The notes: generated by a model from the sequence alone, not told the origin. A DNA stretch of 64,000 nt from Alloscardovia omnicolens (GCA_040702985.1 CP159991.1:372001-436000), one strand, 5' to 3'; numbered from the stretch's first letter, positions 43,778-53,908 are shown. Numbers and translations are program-made.

Positions 43778-45744
43778 TACAGATTTGACCTTTCTGCGCG
43801 GGCATTTTGAACTGCTTCTTCAGTTTCTGCCTGAATACGTGCATCTTGAGCTGCAGCCGCCTCACGCTGCATTGCTACGTTCTTTAATGGCTGCTCACCT
43901 TGACGGTAATTCACATTGTCGTTGGAATTTCCTGCTGGAACCATTGGCCATACCATAGCATCTTTCCATACGCGGAAATCAATGAGCACAGTGCGATCGT
44001 TAATGCTATTTGCTGTCTTAATTGCTTCTTCAGCCTCTTCTTGGGTAGTGGCACGCAAACCAACGCAACCGTAAGCCTGCGCGAGCTTCACGAAGTCTGG
44101 AACATCAAAGAATTCTTCCTGACCAGTGTTACCAGCATGCTCATCACCATCATGGAGCATGGTCTGAGAATAATGCTCATCAAAGAACAGAGTCTGCCAT
44201 TGACGTACCATACCGTAAACGGAATTATTCAAAATAGCAATCTTAATAGGAGCATGCTCTTGGAAAAGGGTAGCCATTTCTTGCGAGGTCATTTGGAATG
44301 AACCGTCACCATCAATCAGCCATACTGGCTTATCTCCACCCCATTCACGCTCAGAAGCAATACGAGCACCTAACGCAGCAGGCAAGCCGTATCCCATCGT
44401 TCCTGCGCCCGCAGAAGATAGCCATGAGCGTGGCTGAGTGAAGTTCACCAGCTGACTTGCCCACATCTGATGCTGACCCACGCCAGCAACCCAAATAGTG
44501 TTCTGCGCCGACTCATCAGACAGCTTCTTCACAACCCATTGAGGAGACAAACTGCCATCGGTTGGAATATCTTCAGCACGGTTGTAATCCGTTGGATAAT
44601 TCTCACGCAGAGAATTGAGCAAATTCCACCAGTTTGTTAGGTCTACAGCGCCTTCTTCTTTTTGAAGTGCAGCAATTTCAGGGTTTAACGCGTCAAGAAC
44701 CTCAGCAATATCGCCTACGATTGGCACATCTGCTTCACGGTTCTTGCCAATTTCTGCCGGATCAATATCAATATGAATGACGCGTGCGCGAGGAGCGAAT
44801 TCAGCGAGCTTTCCCGTTACGCGGTCAGAGAATCGAGCGCCGATAGCAATAAGCAAATCAGAATTCTGCACGGCACCAGTTCCAGCAATAGAACCGTGCA
44901 TACCAATCATGCCTAAGTTATGCTCATCTTCATCGGAAACAATTCCGCGAGCATTAAGCGTAGTTACCACTGGAGCATTGGTAATCTTCATAAGCTGTTC
45001 AACTTGTGAAGAAGCGCCAGAACGCATAGCGCCGCCACCCACATAGAGCACAGGGCGGAAGGACTGCTGAATTAAGCGAGCAGCCTGCGCGAGCACCTTT
45101 CCATGAGCTTTAGTGGTTGGAGCATATCCTGGCAAAATCATGCGTTGTGGCCATGAATAATACATATCGCCGGTTTGTGCAGAACGAGTCAAGTCAATCA
45201 CAACAGGACCTGGGCGACCCGTAGTGGCAATATGGAAAGCCTCTGTAATCACACGAGGAATATCCTGAGCATTAGTCACCAAATAAGAATGCTTGGCAAT
45301 AGGGTATGTAATGCCGACAGTATCGGTTTCTTGGAAAGCGTCTGTACCAATCTGATGAGCGCCTACCTGACCGGTAATAACAACGAGTGGCACAGAATCC
45401 ATCTGAGCATTCATGATAGAAGTAATCGTGTTGGTAGCGCCAGGACCAGAGGTGACAATTGCCACGCCTGCTTTGCCCGTTGCTAAAGCGTAACCCTCAG
45501 CCGCGTGTCCAGCAGCCTGCTCATGACGGGTCAAAACAAAACGGAATTTGGTGTTGTCATTAATGACGTGATACACCGGCAAAATTGCTCCGCCTGGAAT
45601 ACCAAAGACGTCGGTAACGCCAATGTCTTCCAAAGAGCGTACAAGAGCCTGAGCGCCCGTCATTTTCTCGCCCTCAGGCACGGTGGATTCAGCACTTGTT
45701 TTAGGAAGTGCGCTAAAAGCTTGTAAAGGTGTTGGCAATGCCAT
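43777..45744 (-). CDS. ilvB: Acetolactate synthase large (catalytic) subunit
   Basis: ThDP-dependent enzyme for the first common step of valine, leucine and isoleucine synthesis; it works with the leuCD branch in the same window. Visible are G-I-P-G-G-A-I-L-P-V-Y, the catalytic Glu in L-T-R-H-E-Q-A-A-G-H, and the ThDP motif G-D-G-S-F, which continues to N-N-S-V-Y-G-M. The start at 45744 has AGAGG five bases upstream; a GTG at 45780 would add 12 residues without a ribosome site. I saw no T-box, and no convincing leader peptide or attenuator, in the 178 bp upstream. Confidence 0.95.
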   Translation of the reverse strand: MALPTPLQAFSALPKTSAESTVPEGEKMTGAQALVRSLEDIGVTDVFGIPGGAILPVYHVINDNTKFRFVLTRHEQAAGHAAEGYALATGKAGVAIVTSGPGATNTITSIMNAQMDSVPLVVITGQVGAHQIGTDAFQETDTVGITYPIAKHSYLVTNAQDIPRVITEAFHIATTGRPGPVVIDLTRSAQTGDMYYSWPQRMILPGYAPTTKAHGKVLAQAARLIQQSFRPVLYVGGGAMRSGASSQVEQLMKITNAPVVTTLNARGIVSDEDEHNLGMIGMHGSIAGTGAVQNSDLLIAIGARFSDRVTGKLAEFAPRARVIHIDIDPAEIGKNREADVPIVGDIAEVLDALNPEIAALQKEEGAVDLTNWWNLLNSLRENYPTDYNRAEDIPTDGSLSPQWVVKKLSDESAQNTIWVAGVGQHQMWASQLVNFTQPRSWLSSAGAGTMGYGLPAALGARIASEREWGGDKPVWLIDGDGSFQMTSQEMATLFQEHAPIKIAILNNSVYGMVRQWQTLFFDEHYSQTMLHDGDEHAGNTGQEEFFDVPDFVKLAQAYGCVGLRATTQEEAEEAIKTANSINDRTVLIDFRVWKDAMVWPMVPAGNSNDNVNYRQGEQPLKNVAMQREAAAAQDARIQAETEEAVQNARAERSNL

Positions 45745-45922
45745 AGAAACCTCTATCTTCTGCATATCGTTGTCTGCCACTATGAGAGCAGATCAACGGG
45801 TATTCACTGTCCGTAACCGCTTGTGACGGTATGTGGCTTAATACTAGCGTAAAAGGGCAGAAATAGGACGGTAAATGTCCGCTATGTGTCAGATGTGCTA
45901 TGGCAATGCGTTTCTAGCGCTG

Positions 45923-46720
45923 TTATGCTGCTTGATTTTGTTGTAAAGAGTTGAGTGCTTTCCATGCGTGTTCGGCAGCAATCATTTGCGCTTTGCGTTT
46001 TGTAGAAGCTTGTCCGCTACCCAAAGGCTGTGATGCGTCAATACCTAGCTCACGGCTGCGATCGTTCTCTTCGAGCTGCGCATAAGCTGTGAAAACTTGA
46101 GCGTAATCAGGGCCGCCAACCTCCATGCGGTAGGTGAGCTCATTAATCTTGAGTTCATGTGCAATTTTCGCCAGAGATGTTTTCCAATCCAAAGAAGGAC
46201 CTTCATGGCTTACCTTCTCCAAAGATTCATCAATGAGACGATGAACGGTTTCGCGTGCAGCATCAATACCGTGCTCTACAAAGACAGCGCCAATAAGGGA
46301 TTCCACAATATCGCATAAAATCGAGTCTTTATCTGCGCCGCCGTCATCGGCTTCGCCGTTGCCCAGTAAAATCATCGGACCAACGTGTAGAAAGTTGCGA
46401 GCAATCGGCGCCAAAATCTCTTCAGATACTGCTTTGGCGCGGATTTTAGCCATTGCGCCTTCACTGTAATCAGGATGTTGGGTAAAGAGGGTTTCGGTGA
46501 CTACGAGCTCTAGTACTGCGTCGCCTAAAAATTCAAGACGCTCATAGCTTACAGTTCCTTCATGTTCGTGTGCAAAGGAACGATGGGTGAGTGCCTCTAC
46601 AAGGTGCTCAGGAGTGAGCGTGTGCCCCAGTTGGGTAAACAGATTTTCGGCATAACTACTGATTGGAGGGGTTTGTGTATTGCTATGTAGGTGTGAGTGA
46701 TGCGTCTTATTCTTAGCCAT
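45923..46720 (-). CDS. rnc: Ribonuclease III
   Basis: Cuts double-stranded RNA, including rRNA precursors. The catalytic signature E-R-L-E-F-L-G-D-A-V-L is present, with D-I-V-E-S-L-I-G-A for the second metal ligand, then a double-stranded RNA-binding domain (D-W-K-T-S-L-A-K to R-K-A-Q-M-I-A-A-E-H-A). The ATG at 46720 is preferred: TACAAT lies seven bases before it with no ribosome site (leaderless candidate); an ATG at 46744 would add eight residues. The rpmF-rnc order is interrupted here by array 3. Confidence 0.94.
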   Translation of the reverse strand: MAKNKTHHSHLHSNTQTPPISSYAENLFTQLGHTLTPEHLVEALTHRSFAHEHEGTVSYERLEFLGDAVLELVVTETLFTQHPDYSEGAMAKIRAKAVSEEILAPIARNFLHVGPMILLGNGEADDGGADKDSILCDIVESLIGAVFVEHGIDAARETVHRLIDESLEKVSHEGPSLDWKTSLAKIAHELKINELTYRMEVGGPDYAQVFTAYAQLEENDRSRELGIDASQPLGSGQASTKRKAQMIAAEHAWKALNSLQQNQAA

Positions 46721-46816
46721 GGTGCTTATTGTAGGCATATGCATAAACGGTGGTGCGTGTGAGGGATGTGGAAGTGGGGCGTTGAGCGTGTAGCACTCGT
46801 TATATATGGTAAGAAA

Positions 46817-47138
46817 AGTGATTTGCTCTTGCGGATCACTTCGTAGGGGCTGAAAATGTAGTCAAATCTGGCCTAAAAATGTCCTGAAAAGTGATTCACT
46901 ATTATCAATCACTCCGTAGGGCTGAAATTTGCTCTTAAAATGGCTTCAAAACGGTCGTGGGGAGTGATCCACCATAGCGAATCACTTCCCACGGCTCAAA
47001 ATAGCCTCAAAATGCACCCAAAATCAGTCCTGAAAAGTGAGTCACTACAGTGAATCACTTCCTAGGGTCAACAGAGTGCCCAAAATTAGCCTAAATAACG
47101 TCCTGAATCGTGATTCGCTCCCAGCAATCACTTTTCAA
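46817..47138. repeat. Palindrome array 3 (five units, exact 73-bp period)
   Basis: Units begin at 46817, 46890, 46963, 47036 and 47109, every step 73 bp. The fullest arms are TGAAAAGTGATTCGCT and its inverse, as in array 1; the intervening DNA keeps GGGCTGAAAAT, GCCTNAAAATG and TCCTGAAA in order, showing a degenerate tandem origin. It lies between the rpmF terminator and rnc, both on the minus strand. From here to 47290 I see nothing else. Arm type A. Confidence 0.92.
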
Positions 47139-47293
47139 GGCATCTATAAGCTGTCAAAGCATAGGGATAGAAGGCGGATAGGAAGCGGCTAGAACTCGTT
47201 CCCCTTATGTTACGACTTCAGATTAGACCGCACATCGCACAGCCCATATCTCACTCGATCAACAACCAGCACACCAAGTTTGCGCACACATGC

Positions 47294-47328
47294 AAAAATC
47301 CTCCTTTACCCGTCGATAAAGGAGGATT
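47294..47328 (-). terminator. rpmF terminator
   Basis: AATCCTCCTTTA and TAAAGGAGGATT are exact 12-base arms around an eight-base loop; TTTTTG follows on the minus strand. The right arm contains AGGAGG, the anti-Shine-Dalgarno complement. Confidence 0.85.
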
Positions 47329-47383
47329 GTTTAGCGAATAACGCTAAACAACAGATTGTCACCATAGTGACGTTACTGTGAAA

Positions 47384-47578
47384 CTACTGAGCTAAACCAG
47401 GCTTGATAGCAGAACGGTAGCTACGACCACGGTAAGCACCGCAGTTAGGGCAAGCCATATGTGGGTAAGCAGGTGCGCCACAGCTTGAGCAGCTTACAGT
47501 TGTTGTTGCAGATGCCTTCCAGTTGGAACGGCGAGAATGCGTGTTTGCACGCGAGGTCTTATACTTTGGCAATGCCAT
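47384..47578 (-). CDS. rpmF: 50S ribosomal protein L32
   Basis: A 64-residue ribosomal protein starting [10 protein letters not shown], with a four-cysteine zinc ribbon: C-S-S-C and, after eleven residues, C-P-N-C. The C-terminus is somewhat longer than in E. coli L32. It follows the yceD-like gene by 130 bp on the same strand, the usual YceD-L32 pairing, and ends at a strong terminator. Confidence 0.96.
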   Translation of the reverse strand: MALPKYKTSRANTHSRRSNWKASATTTVSCSSCGAPAYPHMACPNCGAYRGRSYRSAIKPGLAQ

Positions 47579-47708
47579 TTTTGTTTTCCTCTGTTCGAAT
47601 CGAATATTTGCTTAAGCCTTGTAGAGTTTAATATAACCTCTCGTCAATCGCAAATTGCGTGACAGTTTTTAAGTTTTTTAGCGCCACTTTTCAATAGCTA
47701 TTCAACAG

Positions 47709-48359
47709 CTATTCAGCCGTCTTTTCAGAGTTTTCCGACTCTGCAGTTTCTGCAGCTTTTTCAGATTCTTCAGCTTCTAATTGCGCCTTAAAACCCTCTA
47801 AAGCTGCCCATTGAATGTTGACGACCTCATGCTTATGATCGGGATTGTCATTCAGGTTAATGCCACACTGTGAGCATAAGCCTAGGCAGTCCTCACGGTC
47901 TAGTGGCTGTAACGGTAACGCTTGAGCCAGATTATCGCGGATGAGAGATTCTAGATTCAGATAAATTGAATCAGGGCTGAGTGGATATGTGTCGTTGCTT
48001 TCATCTTGAGAAGCAATAATATCTACTTCTTCCTCAGAATTGCTTTGAACAGGCGCATCCTTTTCGTAGGTAAAGAACACTACTGGATGCACAGTAATCG
48101 TGCTGTGGATTGGCTCTAAACAGCGCATACATTCGCTATCAAAATCAGCACTGATGGTGCCGGTAAACAAAATACCGTCTGCTAACGATTCCAAACGCGC
48201 ATCAACTGTAACATCGCTACCTTCAGCAATGCCCACAAGATTGTCGCCAACTCCTGATGGTGCAGGCACAATCAAATCGTCAATTGTTTGAGTATTGCCC
48301 GGTTTAAGGGACAACTGGGATATGGAAACAGACCATGGGGTGGCGTGTTCACGTGGCAT
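47709..48359 (-). CDS. YceD-family protein (DUF177), 23S rRNA accumulation factor-like
   Basis: A 216-residue protein with the DUF177 features: D-S-E-C-M-R-C-L-E-P in the middle and C-L-G-L-C-S-Q-C-G towards the end, likely zinc-binding, plus an acidic Ala/Glu tail. Members are nearly always next to rpmF, as here, and have been linked to 23S rRNA accumulation. A good AAGGATTT ribosome site precedes the ATG. Confidence 0.9.
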   Translation of the reverse strand: MPREHATPWSVSISQLSLKPGNTQTIDDLIVPAPSGVGDNLVGIAEGSDVTVDARLESLADGILFTGTISADFDSECMRCLEPIHSTITVHPVVFFTYEKDAPVQSNSEEEVDIIASQDESNDTYPLSPDSIYLNLESLIRDNLAQALPLQPLDREDCLGLCSQCGINLNDNPDHKHEVVNIQWAALEGFKAQLEAEESEKAAETAESENSEKTAE

Positions 48360-48459
48360 AAGAAAATCCTTGCGGTTCGTATGTGTATTTGGTCAAGTAT
48401 GTTCGTTTGAAAGTCTGACAGTCTGCACAAGCCTGCAAAACTGTACAGACTGGCTACGG

Positions 48460-49290
48460 CTAATCCTGAGGATAATCTTCAGGAGAAATATGCGGCAAAT
48501 CTTGCAAAGCCATTTGCTGACGTTCCTGAAGAACCTGCAAACCAGTATTAATGCTGTGTCGCAGTTCAACTAACTGATTATCCAAAGCACGCATGGAATC
48601 AGCAGTATAGTCATTTGCCCCCTTGGTTAGCGCGTTTGCTTTCTCCTGAGCCGTGCTCAAAATAGTGCGGGCTTGCTGAGTTGCTAAAGACACCACATTT
48701 TCCTGACCGGCGAGGATGCGAGCGCGATCGTTAGCGTCATTAATAATCGAAGCAGACTTAGCTTGAGCATTATTGACGATTGCTTCTGCTTGAGTTTGAG
48801 CGTTTTCGAGGCGACGTTCAGCCTTACGCATTAAATCAGAAGCGCGCTGAAGCTGCACAGGTAGCACATCTTTCAGTTCTTGGAAAAGACCGTAGATTTC
48901 GTCGTACTCAAGTTTGACCTTATTCTTAGCGAAAAGAACAGTTGGTGCGCTGGCTAAGAGCGCATCAATTTGGTCAATAATGTCGTATGCTGTGGAGAAC
49001 TGCTCTTCTGTGCTGGCGCTCAGAGCGGCGGCATCATCAGTTTCCGGAATATACGCATTGATAGCTGCTTGAGTTTGAGGATCAAGACCATGATGTGGCT
49101 CGGTTATATCATGCGAGTTTGTGTCGTCATCTTCAAAGTCTGGTTCTGTAACAACAGTAGGGTTGTCTGCTGATGCATTATCTGCTGGTGCGTCAGGAAC
49201 TATCGGTGCGTTTGCCTGATGTGCGATTTCAGCTGATCCCGTGTTGTCGTCTTCAAATCGTGCATCAGGATCATAATCATAGGCCTGAGT
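48460..49290 (-). CDS. SepIVA/DivIVA-like coiled-coil protein
   Basis: A 276-residue acidic cytoplasmic protein with an Asp/Asn/Thr-rich N-terminal ~90 residues, then a long coiled coil (about 120-265) including an Ala-rich stretch resembling the ATP synthase b subunit. The placement between coaD and yceD-rpmF matches that of SepIVA, a DivIVA-domain septation factor of mycobacteria; orthology is inferred from coiled-coil form and synteny. The start at 49290 has GGAGGG upstream and overlaps the coaD end by 14 bp; an ATG at 49392 lies inside coaD and is rejected. Confidence 0.78.
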   Translation of the reverse strand, partial: TQAYDYDPDARFEDDNTGSAEIAHQANAPIVPDAPADNASADNPTVVTEPDFEDDDTNSHDITEPHHGLDPQTQAAINAYIPETDDAAALSASTEEQFSTAYDIIDQIDALLASAPTVLFAKNKVKLEYDEIYGLFQELKDVLPVQLQRASDLMRKAERRLENAQTQAEAIVNNAQAKSASIINDANDRARILAGQENVVSLATQQARTILSTAQEKANALTKGANDYTADSMRALDNQLVELRHSINTGLQVLQERQQMALQDLPHISPEDYPQD

Positions 49291-49783
49291 CATAAGAACC
49301 CTCCTCGTGGACTGCATTGAGTAAAGCGTTGTATACGGATGTTGGAACCATTCCGGTAATATCACCGCCGTGACGGGCCACATCTTTGACAATGGAACTA
49401 GAAATATGTTCGCGAATAGGATCAGCAGGGATAAACATAGTTTCCACGCCCGAAAGCTGACGGTTAACTAAAGCCATGCCAAGTTCTGCTTCATAATCTC
49501 CATTTTGACGCAGACCTTTAACGATAAGCGTTGCACCCACCTTTGTGCAATACTCAGTAATCAAGCCGTTTGTGCTGGAAACAACAACGTTTGATACACC
49601 GTCGGCTTCCAGTGCCTGCTCAATCATATGTATGCGCTCTTGCTCGGTAAACATTGGTTTTTTGGCAGCATTGACTGCGACCACCACATGAACTTCCTTA
49701 AAAAGTTTCGAGCATCGTTCAATGACGTCAAGATGGCCCGCGGTTACAGGGTCGAAAGAACCGGGACATACTGCAATTGTCAT
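49277..49783 (-). CDS. coaD: Phosphopantetheine adenylyltransferase
   Basis: Penultimate step of coenzyme A synthesis. The nucleotidyltransferase motif is [12 protein letters not shown] near the N-terminus, and S-S-T-N-G-L and I-S-S-S-I-V-K are conserved. The 168 residues are full length. Its 3' end overlaps the SepIVA-like gene. Confidence 0.96.
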   Translation of the reverse strand: MTIAVCPGSFDPVTAGHLDVIERCSKLFKEVHVVVAVNAAKKPMFTEQERIHMIEQALEADGVSNVVVSSTNGLITEYCTKVGATLIVKGLRQNGDYEAELGMALVNRQLSGVETMFIPADPIREHISSSIVKDVARHGGDITGMVPTSVYNALLNAVHEEGSYDSGL

Positions 49784-49863
49784 GCTTTAAGAGTAACGCA
49801 ACGACTAGAATGAGAAGATATATGATTTGTTCTTGGTAGACTTCAGGTTAAGGAGGAAAGAAA

Positions 49864-50154
49864 ATGTTTGATGCTCAACAGCCGGGCTTTGCTCATCCTG
49901 ATAGTGATAGCGGCACAGGTGTGTCTACGTTAGAACGTACTGAAACGGTAACGCAGGAAGACACACGGCTGAACGATAATAGCGATGCTGATCGATATGC
50001 GCATTATGTGTCTAAAGAAAGAATGGAGCAGTCTCGCTTGACCGGCAAGCCAGTGGTGGCTTTATGCGGTAAAGTATGGGTTCCCAAGCACAAGCCTGAT
50101 GGGCATCCAGTATGTCCTGATTGCAAAAAAATTTATGAAAATATGATTCGATAA
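49864..50154 (+). CDS. DUF3039 family protein
   Basis: A 96-residue actinobacterial protein of unknown function. The conserved C-terminal half reads R-Y-A-H-Y-V-S-K, then G-K-P-V-V-A-L-C-G-K-V-W-V-P and C-P-D-C-K-K-I-Y, suggesting a small zinc site with C-P-D-C and the upstream Cys. A very strong TAAGGAGG ribosome site precedes the ATG. It is divergent from coaD and convergent with pncB. Confidence 0.92.
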   Translation: MFDAQQPGFAHPDSDSGTGVSTLERTETVTQEDTRLNDNSDADRYAHYVSKERMEQSRLTGKPVVALCGKVWVPKHKPDGHPVCPDCKKIYENMIR

Positions 50155-50190
50155 ATATCGTCGGATAATACGCGCATAAGTAAAGCGCAT

Positions 50191-50229
50191 AAGTAAAGCC
50201 CATGACTCCACCAGTCACGGGCTTTACTT
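50191..50229. terminator. Bidirectional terminator between DUF3039 and pncB
   Basis: AAGTAAAGCCC and GGGCTTTACTT with inner GACT/AGTC pairs and loop CCACC. It lies between converging genes. Confidence 0.75.
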
Positions 50230-50247
50230 TACTTATGCGGCAAAGTT

Positions 50248-51573
50248 TTACTCTACAGTAATAACTTCAGTTGGAATCGCCTGCTCGCCGTCACTCAATG
50301 ACAGAGCATTCACAGGCAACTCGCGCAAAGCCTGAGCATGGTAATCACGTGCGGCAAACAAAGCCTCACGTGTGGTGAGCGAATCATCACAATCACCATG
50401 ATCAATAGCTACAATCTGCAAATCCTTGACTTCGCTATACTGCGAGCTTTCCCAGGCGTTCAACGCCTGCTGTGAACCAGCAAGTACCAGCTCACCCTGA
50501 GCTAAACCATACTCATACACGCGCAAGCCATGTTTACGCCAACCATCAGTAGACTTTCCGAAACTCTTCTTAGCTACAGGATGCATCTGACCATCATTAC
50601 CCTCACGCTCCACGAGCTTATAAACCATCGACGTCGTTGGATGTCCAGAACCAGTTACCAAGCGAGTACCCACACCGTAGGAATCCACTGGAGCAGTTGC
50701 CAAAGCTGCAATAGCATACTCATCCAAATCATTGGTCACGGTAATCTTCGTATGCGTTGCGCCCAAAGCATCCAACTGGTGACGCGCTTTTTGAGCCATA
50801 GAAGCCAAATCACCGGAATCAATACGAATGCCACCCAGTTCAGGTCCAGCTACTTCTACAGCTGTGCGAATGGCTTCTTCAACATTGTACGTATCGGTCA
50901 GCAGGGTAGTCTTTACGCCCAGAGCATCAATCTGAGATTCAAAAGCCTCGCGCTCGCTGTCATGCACCAAAGTAAAAGCATGAGCAGCAGTACCAATGCA
51001 TGGAATACCGTAGCGCTGAGCGGCAGCCAGGTTAGCAGTGCTGACGAAACCTCCTACTACAGCACTACGGCTCGCAGCTATAGCCGCACCTTCATGCGCG
51101 CGTCGTCCGCCCATATCTGCACATGGTCGAGAACCTGCAGCCGAGGTAATGCGCGAAGCAGCAGATGCAATCGCGCAATCATAATTCAGAACGCTTAAAA
51201 TCACTGTTTCAAGCAAGGTGCATTCCGCGAAAGTACCTTCTACCTGGAGTACAGGAGAGTTCGCAAAAAACATTTCGCCTTCACGATACGCGCGGATAGT
51301 TCCCGAAAAACGGAAATTTTCTAGCCATGCAATTGTTTCAGCAGACACAATCTTGTTATCGCGCAAGAAAGCAAGTTCTTCTTCACTAGGACGAAAATCC
51401 TTAATATAGTCAATGATGCGACCTAAACCAGCTACAACGCCATAACGTCTGCCTGATGGAAGATGGCGAGTAAAGACTTCAAAAACGCAGGAACGATGAG
51501 CTGTGCCATCGCGCAGCGTAGCATCGACCATCGTGTATTCATACATATCGGTCAGCATGGCAGCTGTAGACAT
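50248..51573 (-). CDS. pncB: Nicotinate phosphoribosyltransferase
   Basis: Salvages nicotinate to nicotinate mononucleotide for NAD. The family start M-L-T-D-M-Y-E-Y-T-M, G-R-R-Y-G-V-V-A-G-L, G-T-A-A-H-A-F and R-I-D-S-G-D-L are all present. With the start at 51573 (GAGAGGAAG upstream) it has 441 residues; an ATG at 51633 would add a leader unlike the family. Confidence 0.94.
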   Translation of the reverse strand: MSTAAMLTDMYEYTMVDATLRDGTAHRSCVFEVFTRHLPSGRRYGVVAGLGRIIDYIKDFRPSEEELAFLRDNKIVSAETIAWLENFRFSGTIRAYREGEMFFANSPVLQVEGTFAECTLLETVILSVLNYDCAIASAASRITSAAGSRPCADMGGRRAHEGAAIAASRSAVVGGFVSTANLAAAQRYGIPCIGTAAHAFTLVHDSEREAFESQIDALGVKTTLLTDTYNVEEAIRTAVEVAGPELGGIRIDSGDLASMAQKARHQLDALGATHTKITVTNDLDEYAIAALATAPVDSYGVGTRLVTGSGHPTTSMVYKLVEREGNDGQMHPVAKKSFGKSTDGWRKHGLRVYEYGLAQGELVLAGSQQALNAWESSQYSEVKDLQIVAIDHGDCDDSLTTREALFAARDYHAQALRELPVNALSLSDGEQAIPTEVITVE

Positions 51574-51678
51574 GATTCTTCCTCTCTTATCGCGGACGTC
51601 GCTGATGACAACTAGCTTTTTGAACATCCGCATTGCAGTACTTTATTACTTTTTATAAGTAGTGGTTCTTCTGGTGCT

Positions 51679-52350
51679 TTACCGTACTTTTTTCAATCGT
51701 GAAGCATTCGTCGATGAACCAGTTAAAGCTGTGCGTTGCGGTAAAGCTTTATCTACTACCACCATAATAAGCGCAAGCACGAAAAAAATAGCTAAATACA
51801 TAGCGCAGTTCGTAACGAAATGCTGTAGCCCCAACTTATCGAGATTAATAAAACCATACGGATATGGGCTACCATCAGATTCAGGTCCGACAGCGTGGAA
51901 AACTTTTGCGCGAATCAGAATAAAAGCTAAATATACTGGGAAATAAATGAGCCAGGTCAGCGAATCTAGCCACTTAAAGCGACGATGTTCATCAAAAAGC
52001 AGAAAATCAAGACTTGCCATAATCGGTACAATAATGTGCACCATCGTGCTTGAAGCAATTCCGAACACATAGAACTGCGTTGCTGGATTTGCAGGAGGAA
52101 GCACTAGCCATGCCACTAAACCCGTAATAATAATATTGAGAGTTAATGCGCCTTTAAGCCATGCAGGAGGCTGAACACCTCTCAGAATACTTGCGCAACC
52201 AGCCCACACAAAGACGGCTGCAATGAGCAGATTCGTTTGATGCGTGAAATACACCAGATTTTGAGTTTCGCCCATCAGCCATGTTTTAGATGTTCCAGCC
52301 AGAGCGAAGAAAGCAGTAGCAAAACGGAAAAGTGCAACAATAAAAGTCAT
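51679..52350 (-). CDS. Pr6Pr family membrane protein
   Basis: A 223-residue protein with about six membrane helices and the pattern of the Pr6Pr (FAR-17a/AIG1-related) family: F-T-H-Q-T-N-L-L near the first third, H-I-I-V-P-I-M in the middle, and P-Y-P-Y-G-F-I-N in the loop before the last helix. Eukaryotic relatives are membrane hydrolases of fatty acid esters, but bacterial function is unknown. The 105 bp to pncB hold no recognised element. Confidence 0.85.
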   Translation of the reverse strand: MTFIVALFRFATAFFALAGTSKTWLMGETQNLVYFTHQTNLLIAAVFVWAGCASILRGVQPPAWLKGALTLNIIITGLVAWLVLPPANPATQFYVFGIASSTMVHIIVPIMASLDFLLFDEHRRFKWLDSLTWLIYFPVYLAFILIRAKVFHAVGPESDGSPYPYGFINLDKLGLQHFVTNCAMYLAIFFVLALIMVVVDKALPQRTALTGSSTNASRLKKVR

Positions 52351-52498
52351 ACCACCCCACTGTATACGGCACGTGGGGCAAAATTAAAGCTCAGCATAAT
52401 CTAAATCTCAAAATTATTGGGGCGGTGGGGAAAGCGGGGGAAAACTATGGAGAGCGCTCGCTTCAGTGCTGAGATACCCGCAGAGTACCATATGGAAT

Positions 52499-53248
52499 AT
52501 GAGTCAATTAGATAATTCACAGATTGTTCGCGCTGACGGACGTCATACAGATGAACTACGCCCCGTAAAAATTGAACGTCATTGGACAGATGCTCCAGAA
52601 GGATCCGTACTTATTCAATGCGGCAATACGCGCGTGCTGTGCACAGCAACTTTTAGCGATTCCGTACCACGGTGGCGTAAAGATTCCGGACTGGGATGGG
52701 TTACTGCTGAATATGCCATGCTTCCACGCGCCACCTCACAGCGAACAGATCGTGAATCCACACGCGGTAAAGTGGGTGGACGCACACATGAAATCAGCCG
52801 CCTTATCGGACGTGTTTTGCGCGGAATTGTCGATATGAAAGCTCTTGGAGAGAATCAAATTCAAATCGACTGCGATGTTTTACAAGCCGATGGAGGAACA
52901 CGTACCACATCCATTACAGGCGCTTATATTGCGCTCGCTGATGCCATTCAATGGGCAAAAGATCATAAGTTCATAGCCCAGAACGCTCAGGTTTTGACTG
53001 ACCAGGTTTCGGCAGTATCTGTGGGTGTTATTGACGGAACGCCTATGTTGGATTTGCCTTATGAAGAAGATTCTCGCGCGCAAACAGATATGAATATTGC
53101 CATGACGGGTTCAGGCGAGTTTATTGAGATTCAGGGCACCGCTGAAGGTGCTCCGTTTAGTCGCGATACTTTGCACACTCTGCTTGATTTAGCAGAAAAA
53201 GGCAATAAGGAGTTGCAAGACTTCCAGCGCCAGGCTTTAGCTCAGTAA
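52499..53248 (+). CDS. rph: Ribonuclease PH
   Basis: Phosphorolytic 3'-5' exonuclease that trims tRNA precursors. R-A-D-G-R near the N-terminus, C-T-A-T-F, the phosphate-site segment S-R-L-I-G-R-V-L-R and [13 protein letters not shown] are conserved. The ATG at 52499 gives the normal 249 residues and follows TACCAT by seven bases without a ribosome site (leaderless candidate); an ATG at 52466 is less likely. rdgB follows 27 bp later, the common pairing in actinobacteria. Confidence 0.95.
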   Translation: MSQLDNSQIVRADGRHTDELRPVKIERHWTDAPEGSVLIQCGNTRVLCTATFSDSVPRWRKDSGLGWVTAEYAMLPRATSQRTDRESTRGKVGGRTHEISRLIGRVLRGIVDMKALGENQIQIDCDVLQADGGTRTTSITGAYIALADAIQWAKDHKFIAQNAQVLTDQVSAVSVGVIDGTPMLDLPYEEDSRAQTDMNIAMTGSGEFIEIQGTAEGAPFSRDTLHTLLDLAEKGNKELQDFQRQALAQ

Positions 53249-53275
53249 AGTAACACAGAAAAGTAAGGAATACAC

Positions 53276-53908
53276 ATGACTCAGCGCGTGGTTGTAGCCA
53301 CTCATAATGCTGGAAAATTAAAAGAAATTGCTCGTATTATTGGCGAAGCAGTTGAGGGGGCGGATTTTGAATTCGTAACTTCGGGTGAGATGAACTTGCC
53401 AGATCCAGTAGAAGATGGAACTACTTTTGAAGCCAATGCCCTGATCAAAGCTCGTGACGCAGCTTTACGAACAGGACTGCCCGCTCTTGCTGACGATTCA
53501 GGCTTAATTGTTGATGTGATGGGAATGGCTCCAGGCATTTTATCGGCGCGCTGGAGTGGTAAGCATGGTGACGATGCGGCTAATAACGCTTTGCTTCTGG
53601 CTCAGATCAGCGATATTCCTGATGATGCCCGCACAGCTCGATTCCGTTGTGCAGCTGCTCTCATTATTCCGGCGAATGTTAGCGCTGACGGTCAAGCGCA
53701 TGAATTTGTGGAGGTACGAGATATGGAGGGCGTTCTTTTGCGCGAAGAGCGCGGCTCTCATGGTTTCGGATACGATCCATTATTCGTACCGAGCGAGCAG
53801 GACGGTGCGCGAACTAGTGCGGAAATGAGCGCGGAGGAAAAGAATGCTATTTCTCACCGCGGTAAGGCATTGCGAGCTATTGCCCAGTATTTTCAACAGC
53901 TGGCTTAG
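53276..53908 (+). CDS. rdgB: Non-canonical purine NTP pyrophosphatase (RdgB/HAM1)
   Basis: Removes dITP, XTP and similar nucleotides from the pool. T-H-N-A-G-K-L-K-E-I at the N-terminus, A-D-D-S-G-L, S-A-R-W-S-G, G-F-G-Y-D-P-L-F and S-H-R-G-K-A are the family motifs. The 210 residues are complete. AAGTAAGGAA precedes the ATG. Palindrome array 4 starts about 120 bp after the stop. Confidence 0.95.
   Translation: MTQRVVVATHNAGKLKEIARIIGEAVEGADFEFVTSGEMNLPDPVEDGTTFEANALIKARDAALRTGLPALADDSGLIVDVMGMAPGILSARWSGKHGDDAANNALLLAQISDIPDDARTARFRCAAALIIPANVSADGQAHEFVEVRDMEGVLLREERGSHGFGYDPLFVPSEQDGARTSAEMSAEEKNAISHRGKALRAIAQYFQQLA

Noticed and set aside
45745-45922. T-box or leader-peptide attenuator before ilvB
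   Set aside because: No T-box sequence, branched-chain codon run or terminator/antiterminator pair was seen.
50530-51198. 222-residue plus-strand ORF inside pncB
   Set aside because: Antisense shadow of a clearly conserved gene; no ribosome site or family pattern. The same holds for long antisense frames inside pgi (55299-56042, 56094-56786), the ABC-3 permease (42328-43053) and valS (60829-61482).
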